A DNA stretch of 64,000 nucleotides from Glossina fuscipes (Eukaryota > Arthropoda > Insecta > Diptera > Glossinidae): positions 704,573-768,572 of the forward strand of contig NW_023998517.1 of NCBI RefSeq assembly GCF_014805625.2, read 5' to 3'. Below are positions 39,226-52,149 of the stretch, piece after piece (the stretch's first letter is position 1; the number at the start of each line of letters is the position of its first letter). A program made the translations under genes and the position numbers. The notes beneath the pieces are model-generated. The model was given only the letters and a program-made list of their open reading frames with translations. It was not told where the DNA came from and ran no database searches.

Positions 39226-40236
39226 TTAAAGGCTTCCTGCTTTATTTTCAGCTTGATGAGTGCCATATAATAAGACTGGCAAGTACGGTGTGTTAGTAGT
39301 ATTAGTATTTCCCTGCGAAATTTGGCTGGGATTGTTATTTAATCGACTATCGTCAATTGCTGTGGCTATCCAACCCTGGGGTTCATTCCTTTTAATGCTG
39401 TCCAAGATGTCATCCAAAAGTTCTGATTCATAAGTTAATAAAGCCGAAGACGATGACGATGAGTTCGATGTTGATGCAGACGTTTCACATTGTGAAGGTG
39501 CATTTTTGTGAGTCAAGTCGTTTAAAATCTCATTTAAATTAACAGGATATGTGTATTGCGTTTGATGAGCGTCCTTTGCCTTTTGAAAATTGATTTCTAT
39601 ATTACTTGCGCTATTATTGTAGAAAGTAGATGTGTTTTGCACATTAGTGTAGGACATTAATCGTTGAACAATGTCCTTATGTCCATTTGCTTCGCCTACG
39701 AATTCCATAGATGATTTGCTTTTACTTTTAAGTTTCTCTAAACCCATCCTATCTCGCTTCTCTTTCATGCGTCTATTCTGGAACCAAACTTTCACTTGAC
39801 GCTCGCATAGGCCAAGCCTTCTGGCTATTGTTATGCGTCGTGTACGATGTAAATATTGCTTAATTTGAAATTCGTTTTCCAGTTGTATCAATTGAAAATT
39901 GGTGAAGGCGGTGCGCGTGCGCTTAATTTTGCTACTAATCGATTCCGATCGTTGCGATGAATCATCCGTAACATTCACTTGAAATTCAAAGCTTTTATTT
40001 AATACAGTCAATGGATGAAAATTTCCGTTACTCGTAAGTCCAAAGTCAACGTTTGTGGCATTTGTGGAACAACTCTATAAAAAGAAGAAAATTAATTATA
40101 AAAATACATTAAATGTCTTTTATATGATCCGCTTGCTCACATTATTATAATCCACTAGCGGTTTTTGGTACACCGTACTACTGTTGGTAGGTACTTGCTG
40201 GTTTTCATCAGAGTAGTAATGAACTACAGAGGACAT
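39226..40236 (-). CDS. zen: Zerknüllt (Hox3-derived homeodomain protein), complete
   Basis: Nuclear transcription factor that in flies specifies the amnioserosa/extraembryonic dorsal tissue. Two exons: 40141-40236 (32 codons) and 39226-40074, with a 66-base intron, giving 314 residues. Exon 1 starts at the ATG at 40236 with MSSVVHYY, matching the start of Drosophila Zen, and ends at AATAAT|GTGAGC; exon 2 follows TTTTTATAG at 40075 in phase 0. The homeodomain spans residues 82-141 (RTRTAFT near its start, WFQNRR at 129-134), with Gln50 and Asn51 giving the usual Hox-like TAAT specificity. Further Zen hallmarks are IVQRLMSY (167-174), LNEILNDL (212-219) and a serine-rich stretch around 231-242. 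A TTG at 40011 is only an internal codon, not the start. The base at -3 is A, a favourable context. No disruption is seen. It is transcribed in the same direction as pb. Identification is secure; the splice model rests on good sites, phase and the conserved N-terminus. Confidence 0.95.
40075..40140 (-). other. zen: zen intron (66 bases)
   Basis: Donor GTGAGC at 40140 and acceptor TTTTTATAG ending at 40075 on the minus strand, with a pyrimidine-rich run before the AG. Phase 0. Drosophila zen also has one short intron early in the gene. Confidence 0.88.
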
Positions 40237-42496
40237 GGTCCTAGCTCTTCGAATGCTAAATATCAACTAAACCTTGTATTCAACATTAAACTAAGATTTT
40301 CATAAACCCATAGCATAAAATACTTGTACTTGTCTTGTGCAGATAGTGTGGTGTTTGTCTACTAATCAGGAATTTCGTGTTCAGTAAAGTCGTGTTCGCT
40401 GCAATAAATCCTTTTTGGTGACGTATAGACGCGGTATTACTTGCTTTCAATGTTTTCAATATTGGCGACGTTTTACATATCGATTGTATTCGGTAAAAAG
40501 TGCAGGTAATGTTTTATGTTTATGACAATGTATGACAAATCTCCTTAAATACATTTAAAAATATTAGGTTGGCAAGGATGATATTTCGATAGAAAAAGTA
40601 GAAAAGAACGATATTTGTTTCTTGCCAACCCAATTAATGTGCGTAACTGTTTCAAGCTGAAGACACTGACATTTTTACATAGAGAGTAGTTGCCAAATGG
40701 AGTAGAGGAAGTAAAGACCGACGGACACACTTTGATAAATTCACTTCACAAAATCAGATGTTGGTATAGAACTTTTGATCTTAGACACCTGATGTTAGAA
40801 TAACAAATTTCAAGGTTATCTAGTCATTTATATACGGAAATTATTATCGTACTAATGTTGTTTCCACCAAAATTCCACCATATTTTCTGTACTCCCCGAC
40901 TTCTATTCTTTTGCCTAACGCTGAATACTTTTGGGAAACTCCTGCTAAATATCTACAGCGGCTGTATTCGCGTATGCTTGAAATATGTACTCGTTTACAT
41001 ACATATAAATGGCAATAGTTAAGCTGCAAAAAATGATATTTTATTTGGGTTTTCTTGCCGCTACTTGAATTTATCGAAACTCAAGGCATGTTCAGTTTGT
41101 CACAGATGTCGTAATATCCAAGAATAGTGGGCGAGTATTCCTAGCATTATTTATATAACATGCATTTTAAAGACATGTCTGTCCGAGCATTTACCTGATC
41201 AGCTTATAGATGTGAAGGTAAGCTTGGAAGTAAAGAATACTCAAAAATATTATGGAAAATATTTTCAAATCTTTTCCATCTGCCTCTGGATTTTTGTAAG
41301 CAAACTCCACTTTACATATGAGTTTATGAATTTCTATTAAAGTGTAAGGTAAGGTAATAATCAGCTAATCCTAGTGATCAAAATATTCGGATTAAACCAA
41401 GTTTTTTCTATTTTCCTCTTTAAGTCCTATGTAAAAAATGCTTTGAAAAGGGAATAATGTCGGCTATAATAACTTACCTACGCGTAAATTATTCTCTGTG
41501 TCGTGTTTGTTACATTTTCAAGGGCCTAAAGGCGCCGATCAATTTCAATTTCTCTTTACTACGGCTATAAGTAATCCTTGAGGTCACGTAAAACTATCGA
41601 AAAAGGTGAAGGAAAAACGAACGGAAGAAAAACCGTGCCATTGTTGTGCGCATCGCATCGCTCTTTCGCATGGTTAGTGCAATGAAAAACGCAACGCGTA
41701 TTATCTTCTAAATCATTGTTCTATTTGAGTTTTAGTCTGTTTACATTCTTTCACATTTTATGGCCGGCGCTATCGGATTAAGGAGTTCCTTCCGCATAAT
41801 AGCGTTCATAAATTCAACCTTTTAGGTTCTTGTGTCCATAAAACAATGCAAAAGTCAAATTTTGAGAACAATGCGCATATGATGGATTACTGGCTACAAA
41901 CATATACACATTTTCGGGTAAAGCAGTTGCAATTATACACTCAACCACGAAAAAATATTCTATTTATAGTTGTTGATAATTCACTTAAAGGAGTAGATAG
42001 ATCGATGAGATGATGATTGCGCAGAAATTCGTGATGTGAGACTTACGCAGTCGTAACAACTTTCATTGAATCAAAGAAATTGCACGACATGTTCTCTTCA
42101 GTCCACCACTACTCACCAAGGTTTTTATGAAAAAGATCCTCGGTTCTTTCGGTTTAAATGCCTTATTAAAATTTCTGCCCAAACAAGTTCGCTTTCTTTA
42201 AATTACCTCAAAAATGGTAGGTAAAGTAGTAGGAGAGTGCTACCAAAGTTGCTCCAAGTTTCAGGCTATCGTTGCATTCGCCACTTCATCAAACACTTCA
42301 CCTGTAATATAATTTACAATAAAGCTTTTAGTCCTTGGCCTTTTGGGCCTTGAAATTCGGGTTACTTCCAAGAGAGTGTATTATTATAAGGACTGTTTTC
42401 TCAGAAAAAGAGGCCGGACTTGCGGGCTTCGTTTCTGCTATCAAAAATAGTCAAAAACAAGCAAAGAAACTAACTACATTCTGTCGTGGCCGAATC
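40237..42496. other. zen upstream region
   Basis: Sequence 5' of zen that should carry its promoter. No clear TATA box or TCAGT initiator was found. It holds a tiny mariner-type MITE (40564-40633), one weak Dorsal-like site (GGGAAACTCC, 40933-40942) and a CAGGTAA Zelda-like heptamer on the minus strand (41191-41197). No coding sequence recognised. Confidence 0.5.
40564..40633. mobile_element. Miniature mariner-type element (about 70 bp)
   Basis: The left end TTAGGTTGGCAAG and the right end CTTGCCAACCCAA are inverted repeats that differ at one to two positions, and an ATATT(T)CG block next to each extends the match. TA dinucleotides flank the element, as expected for Tc1/mariner insertion. 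Only about 45 bases lie between the terminal repeats, so this is an internally deleted MITE. It sits about 330 bases upstream of the zen start codon. Confidence 0.65.
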
Positions 42497-43310
42497 TTTT
42501 ATACCCATCACCGTTATGCTGAAGAAGACAAAAGAAGTAAAAGAACAACATTTTCTTACTCTATTATTTGAAGAGGAGACTGCATCGATTTTTTCTATAT
42601 TCAGAATAAAAGTTTTTGCCACATTGGTTCGTGGGCGTTGTAGGCGTGTCCTTTTTAATATTTAAGCTACTTCCGATATACTCATTTTCGCTAACGGGAG
42701 AATATTTACCACAGCGACTACACCGTTGGGCAGGCGGAGAGTTAGGCACACGGATATGTTTGGATGCATTCCAGATTTGAGATTCGCCAGGAATTTATAT
42801 ACTTAAGGGGATTTTTAGAACTATTTTTAGCGCATTATAAAGGTTTGAAAAAAAAAATTTTGATATTCTATTATATTGAGTAGGCGTGGCCAATTTTTTC
42901 CATCTTTCTACATGCACTGCAGCATCGCCCATAGAATATGCATTCCAAATTTTTGCACATTTATCAGCTAGAGTTTACTGAGCAAAAGACCAATTTTTCA
43001 TTCCTTTTGAAAAACAGAATTGTTCTCATCTTACGTAATGCTATGGGCGTGCCCCTCGACCGATTTGGCCCATTTTCAATACCAACTTGGGTACAAGACC
43101 TTCCAATGTTTCTGCCAAATTTGTAGTCGATTGCTTCATTTTTGCGACCAGGAGAATATTTACAACAGACTTAACACGGACAGACACGCTTAAGTCGATT
43201 TCGAATTTCATGCTCACCCAGAATATATATACTTTGTGGGGTGTTTGATGCTTCCTTCTCGGCGTTGCAAACGTTTTGACAAAATGAATGTACCCCTCAC
43301 CCAATATGAA
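42497..43310. repeat. Two adjoining dispersed-repeat copies
   Basis: 42497-42770 opens TTTTATACCCATCACCGTTA and carries GGCGTGTCCTTTTT and GGGAGAATATTTACCACAG blocks. 42880-43310 carries GGCGTGGCCAATTTTTTCC, GGGCGTGCCCCTCGACCG, GACGGACAGA-type and TATATATACTTTGTGGGGTG blocks; its end (43191-43301) is the reverse complement of the repeat at 27641-27770. These segments are typical of widespread non-coding interspersed repeats in higher flies. Short open frames across it are chance. Confidence 0.6.
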
Positions 43311-43739
43311 ATTTTATGCCGGAGGAGAAATGCTGCGATAGTCCGTGAAAAATAGTAAAAAACACTAATAAAATTTGATTATAAACGTATTGTAGCAGAA
43401 TAAACAATTTATTGATTCGATTTAGAATTGTTCTTTTTCAGCGTTATGACTGAGTCCATTTAAAGTAATATTCATATATATGATGGAACGGGTGTATGCA
43501 AATTATATTTAACAAACAAAGATTTGAGCACAGTCCCAGAAATGACTAAGAACTCGATGTCCTTTCAAAAACGACAATAAAATACTTCTGCGATTAGTTA
43601 ACCGTTAAACTAGGTAAAGATTTCAATTCGCTTGATATCCATCCAAGGCGTTATCTTACCATTGAAACTTTCAATCATTATTACATGCTTGAGAATTTTT
43701 TCATTTGAAAAAAGCATTTATTGACAAAAATTAAGTACA

Positions 43740-44485
43740 ATGTATATTAATCAAAATATTTTCCATAATTGTCGACAACACCTCTTTGGTAACATGGCAA
43801 TAGCGTGTGGAAAGAATAATATTGGTTTGGCAACAAAGCAATCATCGCCAGCCGCTATTGCTGGTCTTCAGTGTGTTCAATTGACGTCGGTGGACATCTG
43901 CACCTTCAGTTTCAATCGGTTTTAGCAGCTCGTCACAATACACCTTACTAATGCCATCATATGTTGAGCAAAACCCCTGACTGCCATGAAAATCTCGCTT
44001 GGGAATCGATGTCAATGGCTCTCCTATATTAACTAACTTATCACTTTTTGCACTTGGGATTGTCATGGTAGATTCCTACTTCGCCAGTCACAATACGCCG
44101 CAGAAAACTCTTCTTTTTTCTCTTGCTAGCCATGAAACCGGAATATTGAAGCCGTTCACAATGGCATTTTCAGTCAATGCGCATGGTGGCCATTTTCGCT
44201 CCTTTTGAATCTTTCCCATTGCATGTAAACGTTTAGAAACCGTTGATTCATCAACTGCTAAGCTTTTGAAAAGTTTTTCGAGAGTCTGAATTGGGTTTTT
44301 CTCCAATAAGTCATGCAATTATTTCATTGTCTTCGAACTTGTTTTGTTCCTCCAGGCCAGGCCGTTCTTTGTTATTGACATGAGAATGATCACTTTTAAA
44401 ACAGTTGAAACCAATACTGGCAATTGGGATATGATGGAGTAGCATCACCATAAGCATCTGAACGTGTTTGGTGGCCTTCGGTAGG
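43740..44485 (-). pseudogene. Decayed mariner transposase
   Basis: Minus-strand remnant of a Tc1/mariner (mariner family) transposase. Recognisable in order: SDAYGD (near 44440), NKFEDNEII (near 44345), the second helix-turn-helix region with SKRLHAMGKIQKERKWPP (44240-44190), VSWLAREKRR, IVTGE with HDNPK, DELLKPIETEGADVHRRQL (43915-43875), then a jump to the C-terminal GKYFD and stop at 43747. Several frame changes and in-frame stops are needed to follow it. The segment after the TG motif is altered, so the first catalytic aspartate of the usual TGDEKW is missing, and roughly 100 residues bearing the second and third acidic positions are deleted. The element is therefore dead. The flanking terminal repeats could not be resolved. 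Subfamily (mellifera/irritans-like) is a guess. Confidence 0.85.
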
Positions 44486-47169
44486 GTTCGGTAGAATTCT
44501 TCAAATTAAGCAAAAAAAGTTATGAAGGCCGGAAATCCAATTTTGAGCGCTTCGTGAGTACCGTCTGTATACAACGTATATCTAAATAATACTAAATGGT
44601 AAACTGTTATCTTAGTTAGAGATAAGTGAAAATCGTCGAAACACTTGTATACAGTGGTATTTCCCATATCTTTATCAAATCGCAGTGGAAATCGTTTCTC
44701 TTCTCTCTTTTTTCCTATCATTTGTCTGATCGAAACGAGCTTCATCTACGATCGCGAATTATGCGCCCATTATACGGAAAATACCAGCCGTTTGCCTCAA
44801 TCCTTGCAAATGTAAGTTTTTTAAATATAGATCGACTTTCGTGCAAAAGTAAAGCAAACGTTATCATCGCACATGAACTTGAAATTAACGCTAACAGGAT
44901 ATTATTTGAAGTATTGAGACATGACAAGACGAACGAAAGACTGCCACCTATACGTGAATTTGCTCTTCAGAAAAATGCAATTTAAAGCCGAAAGAAATTG
45001 GAATAAAATTGGAAAAAGAGTGGAAAAATATTGGAAAAACTGGAATAAAAATCTGTTCAATCACTTTGTTTTAAATGCTGTATGTGCCTTCAATTAAAAG
45101 GTGGCGCCGTATACTGTATTAAATTATAAAAGAACAACAAAGAAATTTAAATATATCTACTAATTGCTTGCAATATTAGAAAACGGTTATCAACTTGTAA
45201 TTGTACTCTTCTTTTCTATATTATTTATTTTATTATTTCTCATTTGTGCTTCTTCCCATACTCGCTTACTTTTTATTTCTCATTAGTATCAAGGCAAGAA
45301 AACTCTGAAAAAAAGGGAAAAGGTGGGGTTTTGTCGCACATATAGTTATAAGACCTGCATAGATAGGGGCAGACAGACTTTTGTGGTTGAAACGATTTGT
45401 AGTCATGCATTGCACATGCACAACAAAGGTGTGAAGCCACATTTAAATACAAAAATTAGTCTCCGATGTTAAGTATTAGCGAGTATTACAGCAGAAAAAA
45501 TAAAAAAAAACTCCTATCCAGCCTGCGATGGTACGCATACAATTATGCATGTTTTGCCAACGTCTTGCAAGCTAAGGATATAGTGATGCATTTATATAGT
45601 AAAAAAGTTATAAATTTAAGTAACTAGAGAAAAGGAGTCAATAGCTGACCGCCTTTACAAGATTTTTATAGAAGATTCTTCCAAAGAACGACTTAGTTGC
45701 GTCTCAGCAGAATTTGTTAAGCGAATTTTTGTGTATCCTGCTTGAACTGATCCTACTGAAATTTTGTTCCGATGACAAGACATGTGTTTAGAGAAAGTCA
45801 AACTTCTTGCATCTTAAAATCTTAAGTGCTCGAAGTTGTTATGTATAGTCACGTAAAAGATTCTATTGAAAAGGTTTTATGCTTCTCTCTATCAAATTCA
45901 TTAAAATGAGAGAATAAACTCCTTATGAACTCTTCATGTAGATAAATTTTTACCTTAGAACTTTGAATTTAATAATCTATGCTTTTAAGTTTAAATGTGC
46001 CTTAGAAAAACAATGACTTCCCAAATATTTTCTTTTTTTTAAATTAACATTATCGAAAAGAATGAAAGTGCCATCTGTGGGTTTGTAGTTGGAACAATTC
46101 AAGTTCATATATTCTTCTTAGTAAATTCATTAGTAAATTAAAAACATTGTTAATGGTTACCATGAATAGGTGGCGCGATATAGTGTTACGGATAAGTAAG
46201 GAACAACGAGAGATAAGGCAAACAATTCTGTTAATTACTTTTAAGATTTTACAACAAAGTCTTTTACTTTGTCCTTTTTTTATTACTATGGTATTTTTTT
46301 TATTTTGGTTTTCTTTACATTTTCTCAAGGTTTCATTCAGGTTCCACAACAGAAATAAAAGACAAAGCTAAACCAGTGGTAATTTTAACATAGTACCCAC
46401 GTTTTTAACATAGTGCTCAGGTCAATACCCTATCAGGTTTGACTGAAAAGTAATTACAAACTACCGTTGCGTAGCAGAACAACAAAATTATGCATTCGTA
46501 CCTAAGGAACAACAAAGTTATTCTTTTGAAATCATATGTCAGCAATTTTCTTTTAACCTCAGAATTTTCCGTTAATCGAAAGGAAATTAATATGAAATAG
46601 AATTTCGATGAAAATAGCATGAAGTATGAGTTCAGGTAAGAGATTTTATACTAAGACGTTCTGAACTTTGTACTGTAATTTCACAAATCCATTGACACAT
46701 AGCTTTGCATAGGTGGTTACTTTCATGGGGACTAAAGTAAATTAAAAAAATAACGTGTAAATATGAGTGCGAAACGTGGATATAAATCTTTCGTAAAGCA
46801 AAAGCATGCGATTGTTTTATAAATATAGCGCATTAGTGAAAACAGTATAACACAGATCAACATGAATGTGTTGAGTGCTTGAGTATGTTGAATACGCCTT
46901 AGATGATGATTCCTTAGTGATAATATTGGAACCACATGATGGGGATAACATGAGAACGGAATGCTCGATTAAAACTACACACTACGGACTGCTGTTTAGT
47001 ATCGTCATAACGCTGGAAAATATTTGCGAATATTGAAGGACCAGCGGTTCATATAATTTTCTTTCCCTAATGAAATATTTCCACTCACAAGGCGATCGTA
47101 CTGGTAAAACCTTCTATCAATGATCATTAGAAGCATATAGTTCGCAATCGTTAGAATATGTATATAATA

Positions 47170-47192
47170 AATATATAATATATATATATATA
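47170..47192. repeat. (TA)n microsatellite, interrupted
   Basis: TA-rich run with one AA interruption. Confidence 0.85.
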
Positions 47193-50100
47193 ATGTAACA
47201 TTAGAAATATTTGCATTGTGTGCAAAATCTACGATGGAAGAGAGCAAACAAATTTTGTTTGCCTCGTATTTACTTTTGACAAACGACTTTGTACTTCACC
47301 TATGTTTTTCGTCTCAGTTATAAAGAAAATGTCATGTCTCTGCTTATGCTTACGAAACTGAACTTTTTCCGATGCCGTAAGAAAATTCTTTTTATTCATG
47401 TCGACAGTTGCGTCATAAGAAATTTCGTCTCCCCTTATTCTGAAATCTTGCTTGGACTTACTTATAGACCTGTTTAACTCCTTATAAATTTTATCTTACT
47501 TGGGAAAATATCATGAGATTTTTTTTTAGGTTTTGCATGCAAGAAAGAAGAATTTCAATTTATTTGTAATAAGGAGGAAGAGTAGAGATCTTCTCTAGCA
47601 ATTATTTATTTACTTAGCTAAAAATATTAATACAATATGGTATTAAAATTCTTCATATTAATTGTGGGATGTCTTCCCATACCTCTTGCAAAAAAATCAT
47701 AATAATATGCAATCAATAGTCCTTCTTAAATCGGGTTTAGTTCGATGGGGCATTGGGTGTTTAAAGCAAACCGCATCCACACTAGCCTTCTGCCCTTACT
47801 TCTATGATCTTGTATATAGAATGCCGCTGTAAAATGGTGATAAGCGGTCAATTATAGATTTGTGTTTAAAGATTAGCAAATTTTTTACTCTTAACAAGTA
47901 CGATGTTTATGGGTTTAATGTTACATTAGCGAATCAAGGAAGAAAGAAGTTTGAATGTGTAAATCAAAACATAACGTTAGTATTATTTACTTTACTTTAT
48001 TTTTTATTATTTATACGCAAGCAGCGGAATTTCAGCGGAATTTGAAGCGAAACATTTTTCGATGTTATGTTGAGCGTGCCTCAGAGTGATGATATCTGAA
48101 AGGTAGTAATGATTCTATAATTAACGAGATTTCCCTCAGTTACTGCTGATAATTTGAACAAATCTTCCATTTCTCATTTATGATATTCTTAGTTGCATTA
48201 GAAAAGTTATCATTACAATGCAGTGTAAATGATTTAGTTTAACAAAACACTCTATTGATAGTATAACAGGAAAATCAATCTTATCTTCTTAATAGCAATG
48301 TTTGTCTAATGTTGTTGATTTAGTTGTTGCTGCACTCTTGTAGAAATTTATGTTTTATTGTTCTTAGGCGCTTTGCATGGGTTAATTTGTAATCAAAAAA
48401 AAGCGCTTCCCGACGCTTCGCAGTTATTCAATAGGCAGTTTTCTTATCGGATGCGGGTCGCCTCATGTAATCGATTGTTTACCTGATTACCTTCTGTTAG
48501 CCCAATTTCATTGTTTCACGGATGAAAGACTTGCGTAATTGTGAGTCACATGGGATGAGATGAGTCTCAAATTAGTCCCTAATATTCTTTTACCTTTTTT
48601 GTGAGGATTAAATCATTGATTTTCTTAACATTCATTGTCTTCCTCCTCTTTTCCACCTTTTTTAAAGACCTTATGCCACTCGAAAGGACAAAATCTTTTT
48701 ACGACGTTTATAACCATGTTCGAAACCAAAGCTTTTTCTTTGAAACACACTTTTATTCTTATTTTAAAAATTCAAAATTTGATTTGCAAAAGTTCTAATA
48801 CGAAATTTCCCACCGAAGTCCTAATCCACAGAAAAAAAAAGAATCTAACGATTAAAATGGAAAGTCCTACTATTTCTCGATCACAGCACATGCGCACGTA
48901 TTGTTGGATTGGACCTATATTTGCTTCAAGCATTTCTTTTAAATTTTTTGCGTCGTTCTTTAGCGGTAAAAGAAAGAATGGCAATATTTGATGCATTCAT
49001 TTCATTACATAATGATCGGCGAAAAAATTCATAGGAATTTATTCAAAAATTTTAATTATTATAATATAATGCTTACCGGAATTGTCTCGAAGCGTTTCAT
49101 AATGAAAATGGCAAAGACTTTTGCTTTCTCTTAGCCATTGCACCAAGAAGCCGCAGAATAACGTCCTAAAAACTCACTTTTAGCAGTAGATGAAGGCGCG
49201 CTACGTCTTACAAAGTCTTCCTTAACATGATTGCGTTGAAGGGATTCCAAAAATTGCTTCCTTTTAAATAAATTAAGGATTACAATATAACTGGCGATGA
49301 GCGCAATAAGAGAATTTATAGTATATACATACGCACATATACGTACGTATATACGTATGCATATATACATAGTTTAGGATATTGTTCGTATTCTAATCCA
49401 TGTGAATGCACTTGAATGGTTTTTAAAACTCGTGCTGCATCTGTCTGCTTTGAAATAACTTTATCAAGCGACAGAAATTGTTCTCAAACATTACTATGAT
49501 TGATCGTCTCTGAATCCTGATTAATAAAGAGATTCTTTCTTTTTTTTTTTTTTTTTTTTTCTACACATTCACGCATGAGATACTATGAGCGTTGTTGAAA
49601 TAGTGCCAAATTGAACAGAGAATTTATCACTTGTAATGCTTTAAGGAAAGAAGAAATTTTAAACATTCCTTTTTTTCGGCTTTACAGTCAGTCAGTCATA
49701 TACGTATATTACAAATGAAAATAACTTGAATTGAAATCGAAATAAGAATCGATTTGAAAAAGGCTTCCCGATAAGTAATGCGCTGAAGTCGGCAACGACA
49801 GTTTGTGTGCAACTTTGTTTTGTTATTAAGTTGCGAAAGGAGACGGACTTGAATTTGAATCGTGTCGTTTTCTATAGAGTAAATAGGCTTAGGATTTGAT
49901 GCGAACAGAATTGTCGGTTACTGCTCAAAGAAAACATAAAACATTGAATTTCATATGCTGCTCAAAAACGTAGTAGAAATGTCTACGATATGAACGTTCT
50001 ATTCTTCTTCTCTTTCGTAGAATGCGCGGGCTGTTCATTCGTTACTTTGTTTTATCAACTATTCATATTCACAAGTGCATATTGCTACGAAACCCGATCG

Positions 50101-52122
50101 GGATCTGGGAGAACGGATTAAGTGCTCCAACAGGCAGACAAGCATCGATAGAAACCAATGGATTGAGTAATTTTTGGCATAGAAAGGTTGGGGAACGGTG
50201 CACTTTACTTCAGTGCTAGTAACGTTCCCTGATATTCTCTTATTGAACAATCCCGGTGCAATGAATTTACGAATATTAAGCTCGTTTTCCGAATCATTTG
50301 CGTCAGTTGCTATAACAATAGCGTCTACTAGTGATTTGTTTGGTTGGCGAAAATCATAAATAATATCATATTACAAATAAAGTTACCTCTCCATTAAATA
50401 TTCAGGGTTTAGGTCAATATTATCTATAGCACAACGTAAGGCCTCTATTTTTCATCACTTGTCACGATCCAGAACGATTCGAAGCAAATATCATGCTTCC
50501 GACAAATATCTTTCCTCTGGCAGAGATGCCCATCCCCATCATCAAATCACAGCCTCATGACCGTTAATTAACACCTTCTCTTGGAATATAGTCAGAACTT
50601 ATTCAATTTCTAAATTCTAGCGATAAAATCGGTCAAGTATATATATAAAGGTATAGGATCTCCTGCACGCGTACAAGTTCTGTTATAAGAAAATAGGCAG
50701 ACAGACTGACAAAGTTAAATTGCCTTCAAATTATAAGATTTTCAAAACCATATAAAAACAAAATAATCCCAATCAGTTTTCTACGAACTTCATAAGTGAA
50801 ATATCGAAAATAGCAGACGGCTTTCTTGCAGTGTTGAATATATAATAAAAAAAAAAAAAACGAATTCTCTATTACCACTTGTGCACTTTTACACAATTAT
50901 AATAAATTTTCGTAATAAAAAAAAAAAAAAAATGTATTTCCAAGACACATACGGTGGAGAAAAGTAATCAACGAGATAATTAAGTCACTCTTCACTTAAT
51001 GAACTTTTCAGGGAGGGTAACAACATAAACTAAAAGATAGATAGATATAAACTTAGAAATTCTTTAATAAAAAAAAATTCTAGATGAGTATGTCGTTGAA
51101 TATGAGAATCATCAGAAACGCAATTGAATTTTTTTCTCGCATCTTTTTTCTCTCACGCTTCATTTTTATCGCATCTAATAATTGCCAAGCATTGAAGAAA
51201 TTACTTACGGCCGATTCAATCTCAGCATTTTTAAAAATCAAAAATCATAGTGCATCATCATAAGTTAAAAGATATGAAAAACAAAGAGTCGAACAAAGTA
51301 GAAAGTCTGCTAGTGCACGGACTAATGCATTTCCATATTGCAGACATCATCTCTACTAATATACGCATTTAATATAAAACAAATTGAAATTGAGATAAAA
51401 TCGCTGTTTTAAGTTTCAAATTTGTTTTAATCATTTTATGCAAAACCAAGAGTGCTCCGATGTAAACTAAGAACCGTGTATGTACTTGTGTGTGTTTGTT
51501 TGTTTGTTTGTTTGTGTATGTGAGTTTGAACGTTTTTATGGAAAAACACAAACATGAGAAATAATAAATTAAATGTTAACAACTGGTCTTTTTACACTCG
51601 TTGTTGGTGCCGTCTCTATGTTTGTGTTTTGTTTTTATAACTCATTCATGCGTTTTCTATAATGTATATTCAGTTTTAATAATGAAATCTCAAAAGTCGG
51701 TAAATACCGAACCAAGTCAGTAAATGCAATCAACCAAGTCAACCAGTCAACCAAGCCAGCCAGCCAGCCGTCCAGCCAACAAGTCTGTCAGTTAGTAAGC
51801 CAGCATGAATTCCAATGGGTCCTTTCAACGCATTCATTTATGAATATCATACCATTCCCTCTCTAAGCTAGCTGGCCAATGCATTAATAGCTGGTCTGCA
51901 AATACATCTGGAATCCAAGACCGTTGCATTGTTACCTACATTCACACATACATATATGCACTATTCATAGACTTTACTGTTTATGCATAAGGCACATTTC
52001 ATGACCATGGGAATACACAGCGGCATACAACTAAAAGCGGATCCTGAAACTGAAAATGTCAAATTTTGTAATTTATTACTCGAATCCTGTTTTCTGTTAG
52101 TGACTTTCGTTATTATATACGC

Positions 52123-52149
52123 ATATATATATATATATATATATATATA
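52123..52149. repeat. (TA)n microsatellite
   Basis: About 13 TA units. Confidence 0.9.

Noticed and set aside
39226..40011. Start of zen at position 40011
   Set aside because: The codon there is TTG, inside a longer frame that joins through a good intron to an upstream exon starting MSSVVHYY, which matches Drosophila Zen.
43041..43304. 87-codon minus-strand open frame
   Set aside because: It is read entirely through a dispersed repeat copy that is also present, without an open frame, at 27641-27770.
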